Assembly: GCA_030148725.1 (NCBI GenBank)
Contig: JASBSU010000004.1
Coordinates: 184,937-248,936 of the forward strand
Direction: 5' to 3'
Length of the DNA stretch: 64,000 nt
Source: Hyphomicrobium sp.
Lineage (GTDB): Bacteria; Pseudomonadota; Alphaproteobacteria; Rhizobiales; Hyphomicrobiaceae
Shown: one piece after another, positions 26,798-35,591 of the stretch
Layout: each line of letters begins with the position of its first letter
How positions within the stretch are numbered: position 1 is the stretch's first letter
Notes under the pieces: generated by a model
What the model saw: the letters and a program-made list of their open reading frames with translations, nothing else
Database searches by the model: none
What the model was told of the DNA's origin: nothing
Program-made: the position numbers and the translations under genes

Positions 26798-27088
26798 TCA
26801 GGTTTTGCAGACGTCGATCCACGACAGGCACGTGTAGCCGCTGCCGTCCTTCTTGCATTTGTAGCGTTCGTTGCGGAAGGCGTCGGTCTGGATCGGCCAG
26901 TTCCCGGACAGCTGGGCGATGATCTCCCACGCCTGGAACTTGGCCATGTCCTCGGTCCAAGCCCAGCCCTTACCGCGCTTGGTCACGCATTTGCCGGCTT
27001 CTGCGGACGAGACGAACCCCGTTGCGGGGGTGAGCAGCATGACGCCGGCGGCGATGCCGAGCGCGAGGCATGCGACTTTCGCTTTCAT
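26798..27088 (-). CDS. Small secreted four-cysteine protein, paralogue B
   Basis: A 96-residue protein from ATG 27088 behind TAGGAG. Signal peptide ends VSSAEA. The mature part has KCVTKRG ... DMAKFQAWEIIAQ ... YKCKKDGSGYTC-x6-C (WIDVCKT). The C-x8-C-x6-C tail is the same as in the protein at 18076-18375, and an AKFQxxE stretch is also shared. Function unknown. Confidence 0.8.
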   Translation of the reverse strand: MKAKVACLALGIAAGVMLLTPATGFVSSAEAGKCVTKRGKGWAWTEDMAKFQAWEIIAQLSGNWPIQTDAFRNERYKCKKDGSGYTCLSWIDVCKT

Positions 27089-27360
27089 GATGATACTCCT
27101 ACGCAAAATGCCCCGCTCTTTATGGCCTAGGGCGGGCGCGCTCTGTCGGCAATGCCGCGGATGCAACACTCAGGCTGCATTCATCCGCCCTGTGATGTTT
27201 TCGCCAGTTGCAGCGCATGCGCGCCCGCGCTGCAACACGCGGTAACCTGGAGGACGGCCCGTTCTGGACTCCTCCCGGTGGCCAACCTAGAGTCCCTCCC
27301 AATCTACGGTTGGGCCGGGGGGCTCGCCAAAAGAAAGTTGGGCGTTCGGGGGAATTCGGC

Positions 27361-29301
27361 ATGGCCGATGGTTCGGGGGAGATCGATCTCAAAGCGCTCC
27401 CCAAGATGGTGCGCTGGTACAGTCCGGCGCATCTCGTCAGCACGGGCTGGCGCTCGGTCGTCTCGGAGATTTTCGGCCAGTACGCCGATCAGCGGATCAT
27501 GCAGGCGACCATCGACGGCTTCGCGCCGGAGATCATGAAGACGGTCGTCGGCCGCTACAATTATTCCGACCTCAGACAGCTCGGCGATGGAAACACCGTG
27601 TGGGTCGACTACATCGCCGATCTCGGCGACGGGTTCGATTCCACTTATGCGATGGCCTCGCTCATCAGCCAGCCGCAGATCGACATTCCGGGCACCGGGG
27701 TCCTGCCGGCGGCCAAGCTGCTGATCATGGGCGGCGACCAAGTGTACCCCTTCCCGACGCGGCAGGCGTATCGCGAGCGCTTTGCGATGCCGTATGCGAC
27801 CGCGCTGCCGCCGGCGCCGGACGGCGATTGGCGGCGCCTGCTGTTCGTGCTGCCGGGCAATCACGACTGGTACGACGGGCTTTCGTCTTTCGATCACATG
27901 TTCTGCAAGGCGCGCTTCGGGCACGCGGCTGAGAACCGCATCGGCGGCTGGATGTGCCCGCAGCACCGCAGCTATTTCGCGATCCGGCTGCCGCACAATT
28001 GGTGGATTTGGGGCGCCGATATTCAGCTCGCGCAATACCTCGACGCTGGTCAGATCCTCTACTTCGAGGGTGTCGCGGAAGCGATGAAGGCGCATCCAAC
28101 GGAAGCGCCCAAGGTCATCCTCTGCACGCCGGAGCCGAGCTGGAACTACGACAAGGACGAAAACCTGCAGGGCGAGGACAATCTCTCGACCATCACTAAG
28201 ATTGCGACGGACGCGGGCGCGCGGATCGCAGCGGTTGTGGCGGGCGACCTGCACCATTACAGCCGGTACCAATCCAAGGACACCGGCACGCAGTTCTATA
28301 CGGCCGGCGGTGGCGGCGCCTATTTCTCGCCGACGCATTATCTCAAGGATACGCGTCGGATCTCATGGGGCGGACACAGGACCGACCTCGATCTCAAATG
28401 TCAGATCAAGGATGGCAAGAGCACCGGTAAGCCATCGTGCTGGCCGTCGCGCAGCGAGAGCCGGCGCCTCAGCCTTTGGACGCTCGCGTTCCCGTTCCGC
28501 AACTACGGATACGCGGTGGCGCTGGGCGTCATCTACTGGGTGATGATCTGGATGTTCTCGACGACGCCGTACAACGGCACCACCGTCGGTGAGACGCTCA
28601 TCAAGGATCCGAACTTCCACTGGTGGCCGGGCCTGTTCATGCTGGCCCCGCTGGCGGCAGCTACCAACGTGATCCTGGGCATATGGTGCCTGGCGCTCTG
28701 GGTCGTGCTCTACGGCTACGCGGATGGGGCACGCGGCACCAAAGTCAAAGTGCTGCTGGGCACTCTGCATTGGGCGGCGCACATCGCGATGATGATCGCG
28801 CTCTATTATGCGGTTTCGTATTTCTCGATCTATCTCGTCGATACGGCGTGGCCGCAGGCGCGCGAGATCCTTCAGGATCTGCAGCTCAAGTCGTCGGCTG
28901 ATGTGCGCGAACTGCTGCGCACCATCGTCATCTTCCCGCCCGTGATGATCTTCATCGGCGGCATAGCGGCTGGCTTCGTGTGGGGGGCCTATCTCACCAT
29001 CACGTGTCTGTTCGGTATGCACTGCGACCAGGCTTTCGCGTCGATGGCCATCGCGGACTACAAGAACTTCCTGCGGATGAAGGTCGAGCCGAACAAGCTG
29101 ACGATCTATTCGATCGGCCTCAGGCGTACGCCGCGGCGCTGGGCATGGCGGAAGGCCAAGAATGAAGGGCTCGGTGCGGTGGGAGGACCGGCAATCGTGC
29201 CGTCGCGGCCGTTGCGGCCGAGCCTCATCGACGGGCCGGTGGAGATCCGCGTCGGTGACATCAAGCGGCCGGATACGAAGAAGCCGACTTTCGGGGTTTG
29301 A
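27361..29301 (+). CDS. Metallophosphoesterase with C-terminal membrane domain
   Basis: A 646-residue protein from ATG 27361. The N-terminal 370 residues contain calcineurin-like metal-binding motifs: DYIADLGDGFDS, LIMGGDQVYP, LPGNHDWYDG and VAGDLHHYSRY. From about residue 375 four or five transmembrane segments follow (GYAVALGVIYWVMIWMF, LFMLAPLAAATNVILGI, WAAHIAMMIALYYAVSYF, VMIFIGGIAAGFVWGAY). The substrate is unknown; a membrane-bound phospho-lipid-type substrate is plausible. It is followed 58 nt later by the GMC flavoprotein gene in the same direction, so the three likely form an operon. Confidence 0.85.
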   Translation: MADGSGEIDLKALPKMVRWYSPAHLVSTGWRSVVSEIFGQYADQRIMQATIDGFAPEIMKTVVGRYNYSDLRQLGDGNTVWVDYIADLGDGFDSTYAMASLISQPQIDIPGTGVLPAAKLLIMGGDQVYPFPTRQAYRERFAMPYATALPPAPDGDWRRLLFVLPGNHDWYDGLSSFDHMFCKARFGHAAENRIGGWMCPQHRSYFAIRLPHNWWIWGADIQLAQYLDAGQILYFEGVAEAMKAHPTEAPKVILCTPEPSWNYDKDENLQGEDNLSTITKIATDAGARIAAVVAGDLHHYSRYQSKDTGTQFYTAGGGGAYFSPTHYLKDTRRISWGGHRTDLDLKCQIKDGKSTGKPSCWPSRSESRRLSLWTLAFPFRNYGYAVALGVIYWVMIWMFSTTPYNGTTVGETLIKDPNFHWWPGLFMLAPLAAATNVILGIWCLALWVVLYGYADGARGTKVKVLLGTLHWAAHIAMMIALYYAVSYFSIYLVDTAWPQAREILQDLQLKSSADVRELLRTIVIFPPVMIFIGGIAAGFVWGAYLTITCLFGMHCDQAFASMAIADYKNFLRMKVEPNKLTIYSIGLRRTPRRWAWRKAKNEGLGAVGGPAIVPSRPLRPSLIDGPVEIRVGDIKRPDTKKPTFGV

Positions 29302-29359
29302 GAGAACAGAAACTGGCGCGCCGCCTGGCGCTGCCGCGTTCACGAGGGAAGTGAAGCGT

Positions 29360-31207
29360 ATGAAGGCGCGGCTTTCTCAGCCCGCAACAAACCTCAAGTC
29401 GCACTACGACGTGGTCGTCGTGGGCTCGGGTTATGGTGCCGGCGTCGCCGCCTCGCGTCTGGCACGCTGCGGGCGCAAAGTTGCTGTGCTGGAGCGCGGC
29501 CGCGAATTCCTGCCCGGGGATTTTCCCGAAAATGCGATGCAAGCCGGCGCCGAGACGCAGGTGAGCGGGCCGCACGGCCGCGTCGGTTCATCGACCGCTC
29601 TGTTCGATGTGCGCACCGGCAAGGACATTCACGTCATGATGGCGTGCGGGCTCGGGGGCACGTCGCTGATCAACGCGAATGTGTGTCTCGCTCCCGATGG
29701 GCGGGTCTTTCAGGATACGGCGTGGCCGGCACCCGTTCGCGAGGATCGCTTGCTTGCCGAAGGCTTCGTGCGGGCGCGCCACATGTTGCGCCCGGAAGTG
29801 TCGCGCAATGCGCAGTCATACGAGAAGGTGCGGGCCCTGAAGCTCGCAGCCTCGGCGTTCGAGCGCCCGATCAGTCCCATTCCGCTGCACGTCGCGTTTG
29901 AAAGCGGCCCCAATGCCGCGGGCGTGCATCAGGAAGCCTGCAAGGAATGCGGCGACTGCTGCGGCGGTTGCAACGTCGGCGCAAAGACGACCGTGGCATC
30001 GACGTACATCGCGGATGCTGCATCCTTCGGCGCTGAAGTGTTCACCAACGTTCGCGTGCTTTCGGTTTCCAAGGACGAGCGTGGCGGCTGGCGCGTATCA
30101 GCGGCGCCAACGGACGCGGATGATCCGCGTGGGCACAAATACTTCGTGGCCGCCGAGATCGTGGTTCTTGGTGCGGGCACGCTGGGATCGACGGAGATTC
30201 TTTTACGCTCGAAGGCGGAAGGTCTTGCCGTCTCGCATTGGGTCGGGAGCCGTTTCACCTCGAACGGCGATGCGATCGCGCTTGCGTACAACAACGATGT
30301 CGAGGTGAACGGCATCGGGGTGGGCGATCCGCCGAAGGCGCGCGTGCAGCCGGTTGGGCAGGCAGTCAACGCGCTGATCGACATGCGTGGCACGAAAGAC
30401 GTGCGCGATGGGTTGGCGATGTGCGAGTGCGCGCTGCCGAGCGCTTTCGCATCAGTGCTTCCGGCGATGCTGGCGCCAGGCGCTGCCGTTTTCGGCGAGC
30501 ACGAGCCACGTTCGCTGGCCGACAATCTGGAAGCCATCGAGCGGGCGACCGACAGCCTCGTCAAAGGCGCCTATCAGGGTGCCGTCCATAATACGCAAAC
30601 GTTTCTCGCGGTCGGCCACGATGCCGGCAACGGCGTGATGCGGCTCGAAAATGACCGTCTCGCCATCGCATGGACGAACGGCCCGCAGCAGGCCGTGTTC
30701 CAGCGTATCGAGGACATGATCAAAACGGCGGCGCATGCGACGGGCGGCACCTACATGCGCAATCCCGTTTCGGAGAAGGTTTTGGGCGGCAACCTCATGA
30801 CGGTGCATCCGCTCGGCGGCTGCACGATGGGCGAGACGAGCGCCACGGGTGTCGTCAATCACAAGGGGCAGGTGTTCGACGCGGGCGCTGGCGGAAGTGC
30901 CGTGCACGAGGGGCTGTACGTCTGCGATGGTGCGGTGATCCCCTGCCCGCTCGGTATCCATCCGTTGCTGACGATCACGGCCGTTGCCGAGCGCGCGATG
31001 CTGCTGCTGGCGCGCGACTATGGCTGGGAAATCCGCGAAGGCGTCGCTTCAGCCCGGACTGCGGAGACGACGCCGGCCGCAGCTGCGGCGAACGTCGCGC
31101 CTTCACCTGCGTTCGTGCCTGTCCCGGCTCAGGAACCGGAAAAAAAGAGCTTGCCCTGGTTTGCGCGCTGGTTGCGTCGCAGCCCTCAGACGGTCGAGGG
31201 AGCGTGA
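29360..31207 (+). CDS. GMC-family flavoprotein oxidoreductase (cholesterol-oxidase-like)
   Basis: A 615-residue protein from ATG 29360 (GAGGGA upstream). The N-terminal FAD-binding Rossmann motif is VVVVGSGYGAGVAASRLA (about 18-35), with AVLERG closing it. The substrate region has HPLGGCTMGE, and the C-terminal FAD motif is VCDGAVIPCPLGIHPLLTI. A cysteine run C194-x2-C197-x2-C200-C201-x2-C204 (CKECGDCCGGCNVGAK) is embedded in the FAD domain. GMC enzymes oxidise alcohols or sterols. The C-terminal 55 residues are an Ala/Pro-rich linker with a basic end. The next gene starts 1 nt after its stop. Confidence 0.85.
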   Translation: MKARLSQPATNLKSHYDVVVVGSGYGAGVAASRLARCGRKVAVLERGREFLPGDFPENAMQAGAETQVSGPHGRVGSSTALFDVRTGKDIHVMMACGLGGTSLINANVCLAPDGRVFQDTAWPAPVREDRLLAEGFVRARHMLRPEVSRNAQSYEKVRALKLAASAFERPISPIPLHVAFESGPNAAGVHQEACKECGDCCGGCNVGAKTTVASTYIADAASFGAEVFTNVRVLSVSKDERGGWRVSAAPTDADDPRGHKYFVAAEIVVLGAGTLGSTEILLRSKAEGLAVSHWVGSRFTSNGDAIALAYNNDVEVNGIGVGDPPKARVQPVGQAVNALIDMRGTKDVRDGLAMCECALPSAFASVLPAMLAPGAAVFGEHEPRSLADNLEAIERATDSLVKGAYQGAVHNTQTFLAVGHDAGNGVMRLENDRLAIAWTNGPQQAVFQRIEDMIKTAAHATGGTYMRNPVSEKVLGGNLMTVHPLGGCTMGETSATGVVNHKGQVFDAGAGGSAVHEGLYVCDGAVIPCPLGIHPLLTITAVAERAMLLLARDYGWEIREGVASARTAETTPAAAAANVAPSPAFVPVPAQEPEKKSLPWFARWLRRSPQTVEGA

Positions 31208-31208
31208 T

Positions 31209-34200
31209 ATGCGGCGTCTGTCCAAATCGGTTGCGGACCTGAAGCTTCGCTACGATGTGGTCGTGGTCGGCTCGGGGTATGGCGGCGGTGTTGCCGCTTC
31301 GCGGCTTGCGCGCGCGGGCAAACGCGTGGCGGTGCTGGAACGCGGGCAGGAGTTCGCCATCGGCGATTTCCCCGACCGCATGATCGAAGCGCAGGAGCAT
31401 TTTCAGGTCAGCCGTGAAGGAAAGCGCGTCTCCGGCCCGGCGACCGGTCTTTACGATTTGCGGCTCGGCAAGGACATCCATGTGTTCGTGGGATGCGGCC
31501 TCGGCGGCGGATCGCTTGTCAACGCCAACGTCTCGCTGCCGCCAGATCCGCGCGTGTGGGATGATCCCGTGTGGCCGCCGGAGCTTGGCAACGATCAGAC
31601 GCGGCAGGAGGGTTTTCAGCGCGCCACGGAGGTGCTGCGGCCCGTGCCCTACGAGGGCCCCGATCTCGACAAGCTGAAGGCGCTTGGCGTCAGCGGAAAT
31701 GCGCTGCGGCGCGACGTGGTGCGGCCGCCGATCAACGTCACGCTGCACAAGCAGGTCAACTATGCGGGTGTCGAGCAGCCGGCCTGCACGCTGTGTGGCG
31801 ATTGCTGCTCGGGCTGCAACGTCGGCGCCAAGAACACCGTCCAGGTGACATATCTCGCCGATGCGTTTCATCATGGCGCCGAGATCTTCACCGAGATGCG
31901 CGTGACGCACGTGCGCCAGGAGCGCGGGCGCTGGCGCGTGTTCTTCGAGCCGCTCGGGCGCGCGCGAGAGAAGTTCGCTGCCGCCGATCAGTCGATCACT
32001 GCCGAGGTGGTGGTGCTGGCCGCGGGTACGCTCGGTTCGACCGAAATACTTCTGCGGTCGCGTGCCGAGGGCCTCGCCGTTTCGGATCAGCTCGGCGAGC
32101 GGTTCACGGGCAATGGCGATGTTCTCGCATTCGCCTTCAACAACGACGTGCCGGTGAACGGTATCGGTGTCGGCTCGCCTGCGAGCATCGAGACGGGCCC
32201 GGTTGGGCCGTGCATCAGCGGCGTCATAGACCTGCGCGATACCGAGAAACTGGAAGACGGCATGGTCATCGAGGAGGGCTCGATCCCCTCGGCGCTGGCG
32301 CCGATCCTGCCGGCAATGTTCACGTTCGGCGCCGACAAGTTCGGTGAGGATACCGATCGCGGCGTTCTCGATTTCATCGCCGAGCGCGCGCGGCGCCGGC
32401 AGAGCCTCCTGTTCGGCGCCTACCAGGGTGCGCTCAATCGCACGCAGACGTACCTTGTCATGAGCCATGACGACGGCAAGGGCCGGATCACGCTGGAGGA
32501 TGGCCGCGTCAAGCTCGCTTGGCCGAAGGTTTCCTCGCAGGCGGTGTTCGAGAAGGTCGAAAAGAATCTGCGCAAGGCCACGCAAGCAACCGGGGGAAAC
32601 TACACACGCAATCCGCTGACGGAGACGATCCTCGGCAACAACCTCATCACGGTGCATCCGCTGGGTGGCTGTGTGATGGGACGCGACCGGAACGCCGGCG
32701 TCGTCAATCACAAGTGCCAGGTTTTCGACGGGCGTCCGGAGGCGCCGACCGATGCGGTGCTCGCGGGGCTTTACGTCTGCGATGGTTCCGTCATTCCGCG
32801 GCCGCTGGGCGTCAATCCGCTGCTGACCATCACGGCGCTCTCGGAACGAGCGATGATCCATCTCGCGCAGGATCGTGGCTGGGCATTCTCGGACGAGCAG
32901 AAGTTCGACGCGCCGCTTTTGATCGCTGCTCCCGACGGGCGCGACAAGATCCGTCCGGCGGGCGTCGAATTCACGGAGCGCATGGCGGGCTTCATCGCGC
33001 CCGCAACCACGCTGCCCTATGAGACTGCGGCGCGGCGCGGCAAGGAGGGCGGTTACGCGTGCAGCTTCACGCTGACCGTCATCGTCGATGACGTCGATTC
33101 TTTTATCGCCAATCCGGAACGGCCGGGGCGCATCATCGGCACAGTTGACTGTGCGGCGCTGTCTCCCGAGCCGCTGGAGATCTTCGACGGCAAATTCAAT
33201 CTGATGCGTGTCGATGAGCACACCGTCGAGACGAAGAACTTCAAGTATGAGTTCTCGCTCGCGGCGCGCGATGGGGCGGAATACCGTTTCCTCGGTCATA
33301 AGGTCGTGCGCTCGGATGCGACGCTGGATCTGTGGCGCGACACGACGCGGCTCAACGTCGACATCGCGAAAGGTGCGCAAGGTCAGCTCGGGCCCGTCGC
33401 GCGTGGTCTGTTGGAGATCGCGCCGTCAGATTTCTATGTGCAGATGCAGACGCTGCGCGGTACGGGTGGCGCGAGCACGGCCGATCGCATGCGGGCGGTG
33501 GCCAAGTTCGGCACGTTCTTCAGTCGCGAGCTGTTCGACACCTACGGTGGTGTTCTCGCCCGCTCGGGACGCTACGACGTCCTCAATCCGCGCAAGAAGC
33601 GATCGCTACGCGTTCCGGAGCCCGAGATGCATCTGGTGCGCACGGGCGACGGGAAGGTTCTGAAGCTGACCCGCTACCGTGGCGGAGAGAAGGGCCCGCT
33701 GGTTTTCGCGCATGGGCTCGGGGTTTCGAGCCTCATCTTCTCGATCGACACCATCGACACGAACCTGCTCGAGTATCTGGTGGCAGAAGGATACGACTGC
33801 TGGCTGCTCGATTTTCGCGCCAGCGTCGACCTGCCGTATGCACGCGAGCTGTGGAACGCGGACGACGTTGCTTTGCAGGATTATCCGGCAGCGCTCGCCA
33901 AGGTGCGTGCGGTGACGCGGAGCTCGACCGTACAGGTCTTCGCGCACTGTTTCGGTGCGACCACATTCACGATGTCGCTGCTGGCGGGGCTCGAGGGTGT
34001 CCGCTCGGCGGTGATCTCGCAGATATCGACCGACTACGTCGTGCCGTGGTTTCCGCAGCGGACGCTGGCGTATCTCAGGGCGCCACAGCTGTTCGAGGCG
34101 ATGGGGATTGACGTCGTGAATGCGCGCGCCACGAACGCCGACCCATGGCGCGAGTGGGTGCTCGACAAGGTGCTGCAGGCGATCGTGCCGGTGCCGCGCA

Positions 34201-34643
34201 AGGAGCGCACGAAGGACGCCACCAGCAACCGCATCACGGCACTATACGGCCGCCTCTACAACCTCGATCAACTCAATAACGCCACCGTGGACTCGGGGCT
34301 CGCCGAGATGTTCGGAGAAGCGAACATAGAGGCGTTCCAGCAGCTGGCGCTGTTCGCGCGCAAAGGTCATCTCGTCGATTCAGACGGGCAGGATGTCTAC
34401 CTGCCGCACGCCGACCGCATGGCGCTGCCGATGCTGTTCATCCATGGCGCGGACAATGCGTGCTTCAAGCCGGAGAGCACGGCCCGGACGGTGGAGCGTC
34501 TCGCCGCCGTGAACGGACGGCAGCTCTATGAGCGGCATGTCATTCCGGGATACGGCCACATCGATTGCATCTTCGGGAAGAACGCTGCTCGCGATGTCTA
34601 TCCGCTGATAGCGGCGCATCTCGAGAAGACAGCGATCATCTAG
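31209..34643 (+). CDS. Fusion: GMC oxidoreductase plus alpha/beta hydrolase with Cys nucleophile
   Basis: 1144 residues from ATG 31209. Residues 1-570 are a GMC flavoprotein paralogous to the preceding gene: GSGYGGG (21-27), Cys run at 193/196/199/200/203 (CTLCGDCCSGC), HPLGGCVMG, and VCDGSVIPRPLGVNPLLTI. Residues about 575-800 are a beta-rich connector seen in similar fusions. Residues about 807-1144 are an alpha/beta hydrolase: FAHGLG oxyanion region, nucleophile elbow FAHCFGAT (Cys914), acid HGADN (Asp1082), and GYGHIDC (His1117). The canonical Ser is replaced by Cys and both flanking Gly positions are altered. Oxidation of an alcohol or sterol followed by ester or acyl cleavage is inferred. 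Confidence 0.85.
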   Translation: MRRLSKSVADLKLRYDVVVVGSGYGGGVAASRLARAGKRVAVLERGQEFAIGDFPDRMIEAQEHFQVSREGKRVSGPATGLYDLRLGKDIHVFVGCGLGGGSLVNANVSLPPDPRVWDDPVWPPELGNDQTRQEGFQRATEVLRPVPYEGPDLDKLKALGVSGNALRRDVVRPPINVTLHKQVNYAGVEQPACTLCGDCCSGCNVGAKNTVQVTYLADAFHHGAEIFTEMRVTHVRQERGRWRVFFEPLGRAREKFAAADQSITAEVVVLAAGTLGSTEILLRSRAEGLAVSDQLGERFTGNGDVLAFAFNNDVPVNGIGVGSPASIETGPVGPCISGVIDLRDTEKLEDGMVIEEGSIPSALAPILPAMFTFGADKFGEDTDRGVLDFIAERARRRQSLLFGAYQGALNRTQTYLVMSHDDGKGRITLEDGRVKLAWPKVSSQAVFEKVEKNLRKATQATGGNYTRNPLTETILGNNLITVHPLGGCVMGRDRNAGVVNHKCQVFDGRPEAPTDAVLAGLYVCDGSVIPRPLGVNPLLTITALSERAMIHLAQDRGWAFSDEQKFDAPLLIAAPDGRDKIRPAGVEFTERMAGFIAPATTLPYETAARRGKEGGYACSFTLTVIVDDVDSFIANPERPGRIIGTVDCAALSPEPLEIFDGKFNLMRVDEHTVETKNFKYEFSLAARDGAEYRFLGHKVVRSDATLDLWRDTTRLNVDIAKGAQGQLGPVARGLLEIAPSDFYVQMQTLRGTGGASTADRMRAVAKFGTFFSRELFDTYGGVLARSGRYDVLNPRKKRSLRVPEPEMHLVRTGDGKVLKLTRYRGGEKGPLVFAHGLGVSSLIFSIDTIDTNLLEYLVAEGYDCWLLDFRASVDLPYARELWNADDVALQDYPAALAKVRAVTRSSTVQVFAHCFGATTFTMSLLAGLEGVRSAVISQISTDYVVPWFPQRTLAYLRAPQLFEAMGIDVVNARATNADPWREWVLDKVLQAIVPVPRKERTKDATSNRITALYGRLYNLDQLNNATVDSGLAEMFGEANIEAFQQLALFARKGHLVDSDGQDVYLPHADRMALPMLFIHGADNACFKPESTARTVERLAAVNGRQLYERHVIPGYGHIDCIFGKNAARDVYPLIAAHLEKTAII

Positions 34644-34645
34644 CG

Positions 34646-34673
34646 GCGCGCGGGCGGTTCTAACGCCGCGCGC
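34646..34673. terminator. GC-rich stem-loop between convergent genes
   Basis: GCGCGCGGGCG (34646-34656) pairs with CGCCGCGCGC (34664-34673) with one bulge. It sits between the fusion gene and the convergent YbaK gene. There is no T-run, so terminator activity is uncertain. Confidence 0.45.
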
Positions 34674-34697
34674 TGTTCGTGAAAGTGGACGCGACGG

Positions 34698-35162
34698 TTA
34701 CGCCGCAATGCGAGCGCGCCGCGCGTCCTTCATGATCGAGCGGAAGGCTTCGCCCGTCATGTGGATGAGGCTGCGATGGTCGCCGCCCTCGATATAGATC
34801 TCCGGCTGCATGTCGAAGCTCTCATCTATGAAGGCGTCGACAGCATAGGCCTCGGCAACCGGCGGAACGGCGCCGAGATCACAATCGGGGAACAGCTCGC
34901 TGATCTCGTCTTCCGTGGCGAGATCGACGTGGCAGCGCAGCGCACGCTCGATGACTTCCAGCCGGACCCGTGCGGTTGCCGGGACGATGGCGACGACAAA
35001 GCCGCCCTCGCGCGTCAGCACCACGGCTTTCGCGAGCCGGTCGGCCGGAACGTGCGAGGCGCGCATTGTATCAACGGCGCAGTGGGTGCGCTTGTGCAGC
35101 CTGACATCGTAGGGGACGTGATGGTCGTCGAGATATTCCTGCAGCGTCAACGCGATAGCCAT
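34698..35162 (-). CDS. YbaK/ProX-type aminoacyl-tRNA deacylase domain protein
   Basis: A 154-residue single-domain protein from ATG 35162 behind AGGAGG. The YbaK fold hydrolyses mischarged aminoacyl-tRNA in trans. Features are LDDHHVPYDVRLHKRT, LAKAVVLTREGGFVVAIVPA, and IYIEGGDHRSLIHMTGEAF; the conserved Lys is in RLAKAVV. Substrate amino acid cannot be assigned. Related stand-alone proteins are often found near unrelated genes, as here. Confidence 0.85.
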   Translation of the reverse strand: MAIALTLQEYLDDHHVPYDVRLHKRTHCAVDTMRASHVPADRLAKAVVLTREGGFVVAIVPATARVRLEVIERALRCHVDLATEDEISELFPDCDLGAVPPVAEAYAVDAFIDESFDMQPEIYIEGGDHRSLIHMTGEAFRSIMKDARRARIAA

Positions 35163-35344
35163 GGCTATCCTCCTGCAATACTCGCGGGCCCCGCGGCCTT
35201 GCTTCTCCAAAATCTCGGCGGCGGCAGGAAAAGACTATGCCTCAACCGTGCACGTCGCAAGCGACTGCGCCCGGACGGAGCTGGCCGTTAGCTAACCAAC
35301 GCTTTCCGTGTCCGTCGATATTGCGGATTTCGCCCGCTCGAGCG

Positions 35345-35563
35345 TCAGGACTTGGCCTTCGCCTTCGGGGCGATCGCGGCCGTGACCAGCGGAGACAGAC
35401 CCTCGGCGCCGCCGTCGATGTACTCGACGAGCTGCTTGCGCATGCGGGGGTTCCAGAAGTTCTTGATGTGATTGGCGATGCCGTCCAGCGCCTCAGTGCG
35501 CGAGTAGGCTTCGAAGTAGGCCGCGATCTGGTTGGCCATGCGGATCATGTCGCGGTTTTCCAT
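35345..35563 (-). CDS. fdsD: Formate dehydrogenase delta subunit
   Basis: A 72-residue protein with the FdsD pattern MIRMANQIAAYF and IANHIKNFWNPRMRKQLVEYI. FdsD is a small soluble accessory subunit of the NAD-dependent Mo-formate dehydrogenase, needed for assembly or cofactor binding. It is the last gene of the fds operon, 28 nt after fdhD. Confidence 0.93.
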   Translation of the reverse strand: MENRDMIRMANQIAAYFEAYSRTEALDGIANHIKNFWNPRMRKQLVEYIDGGAEGLSPLVTAAIAPKAKAKS

Positions 35564-35591
35564 GCAGGTCGTGCTTTCCAGATTTTTCGTT

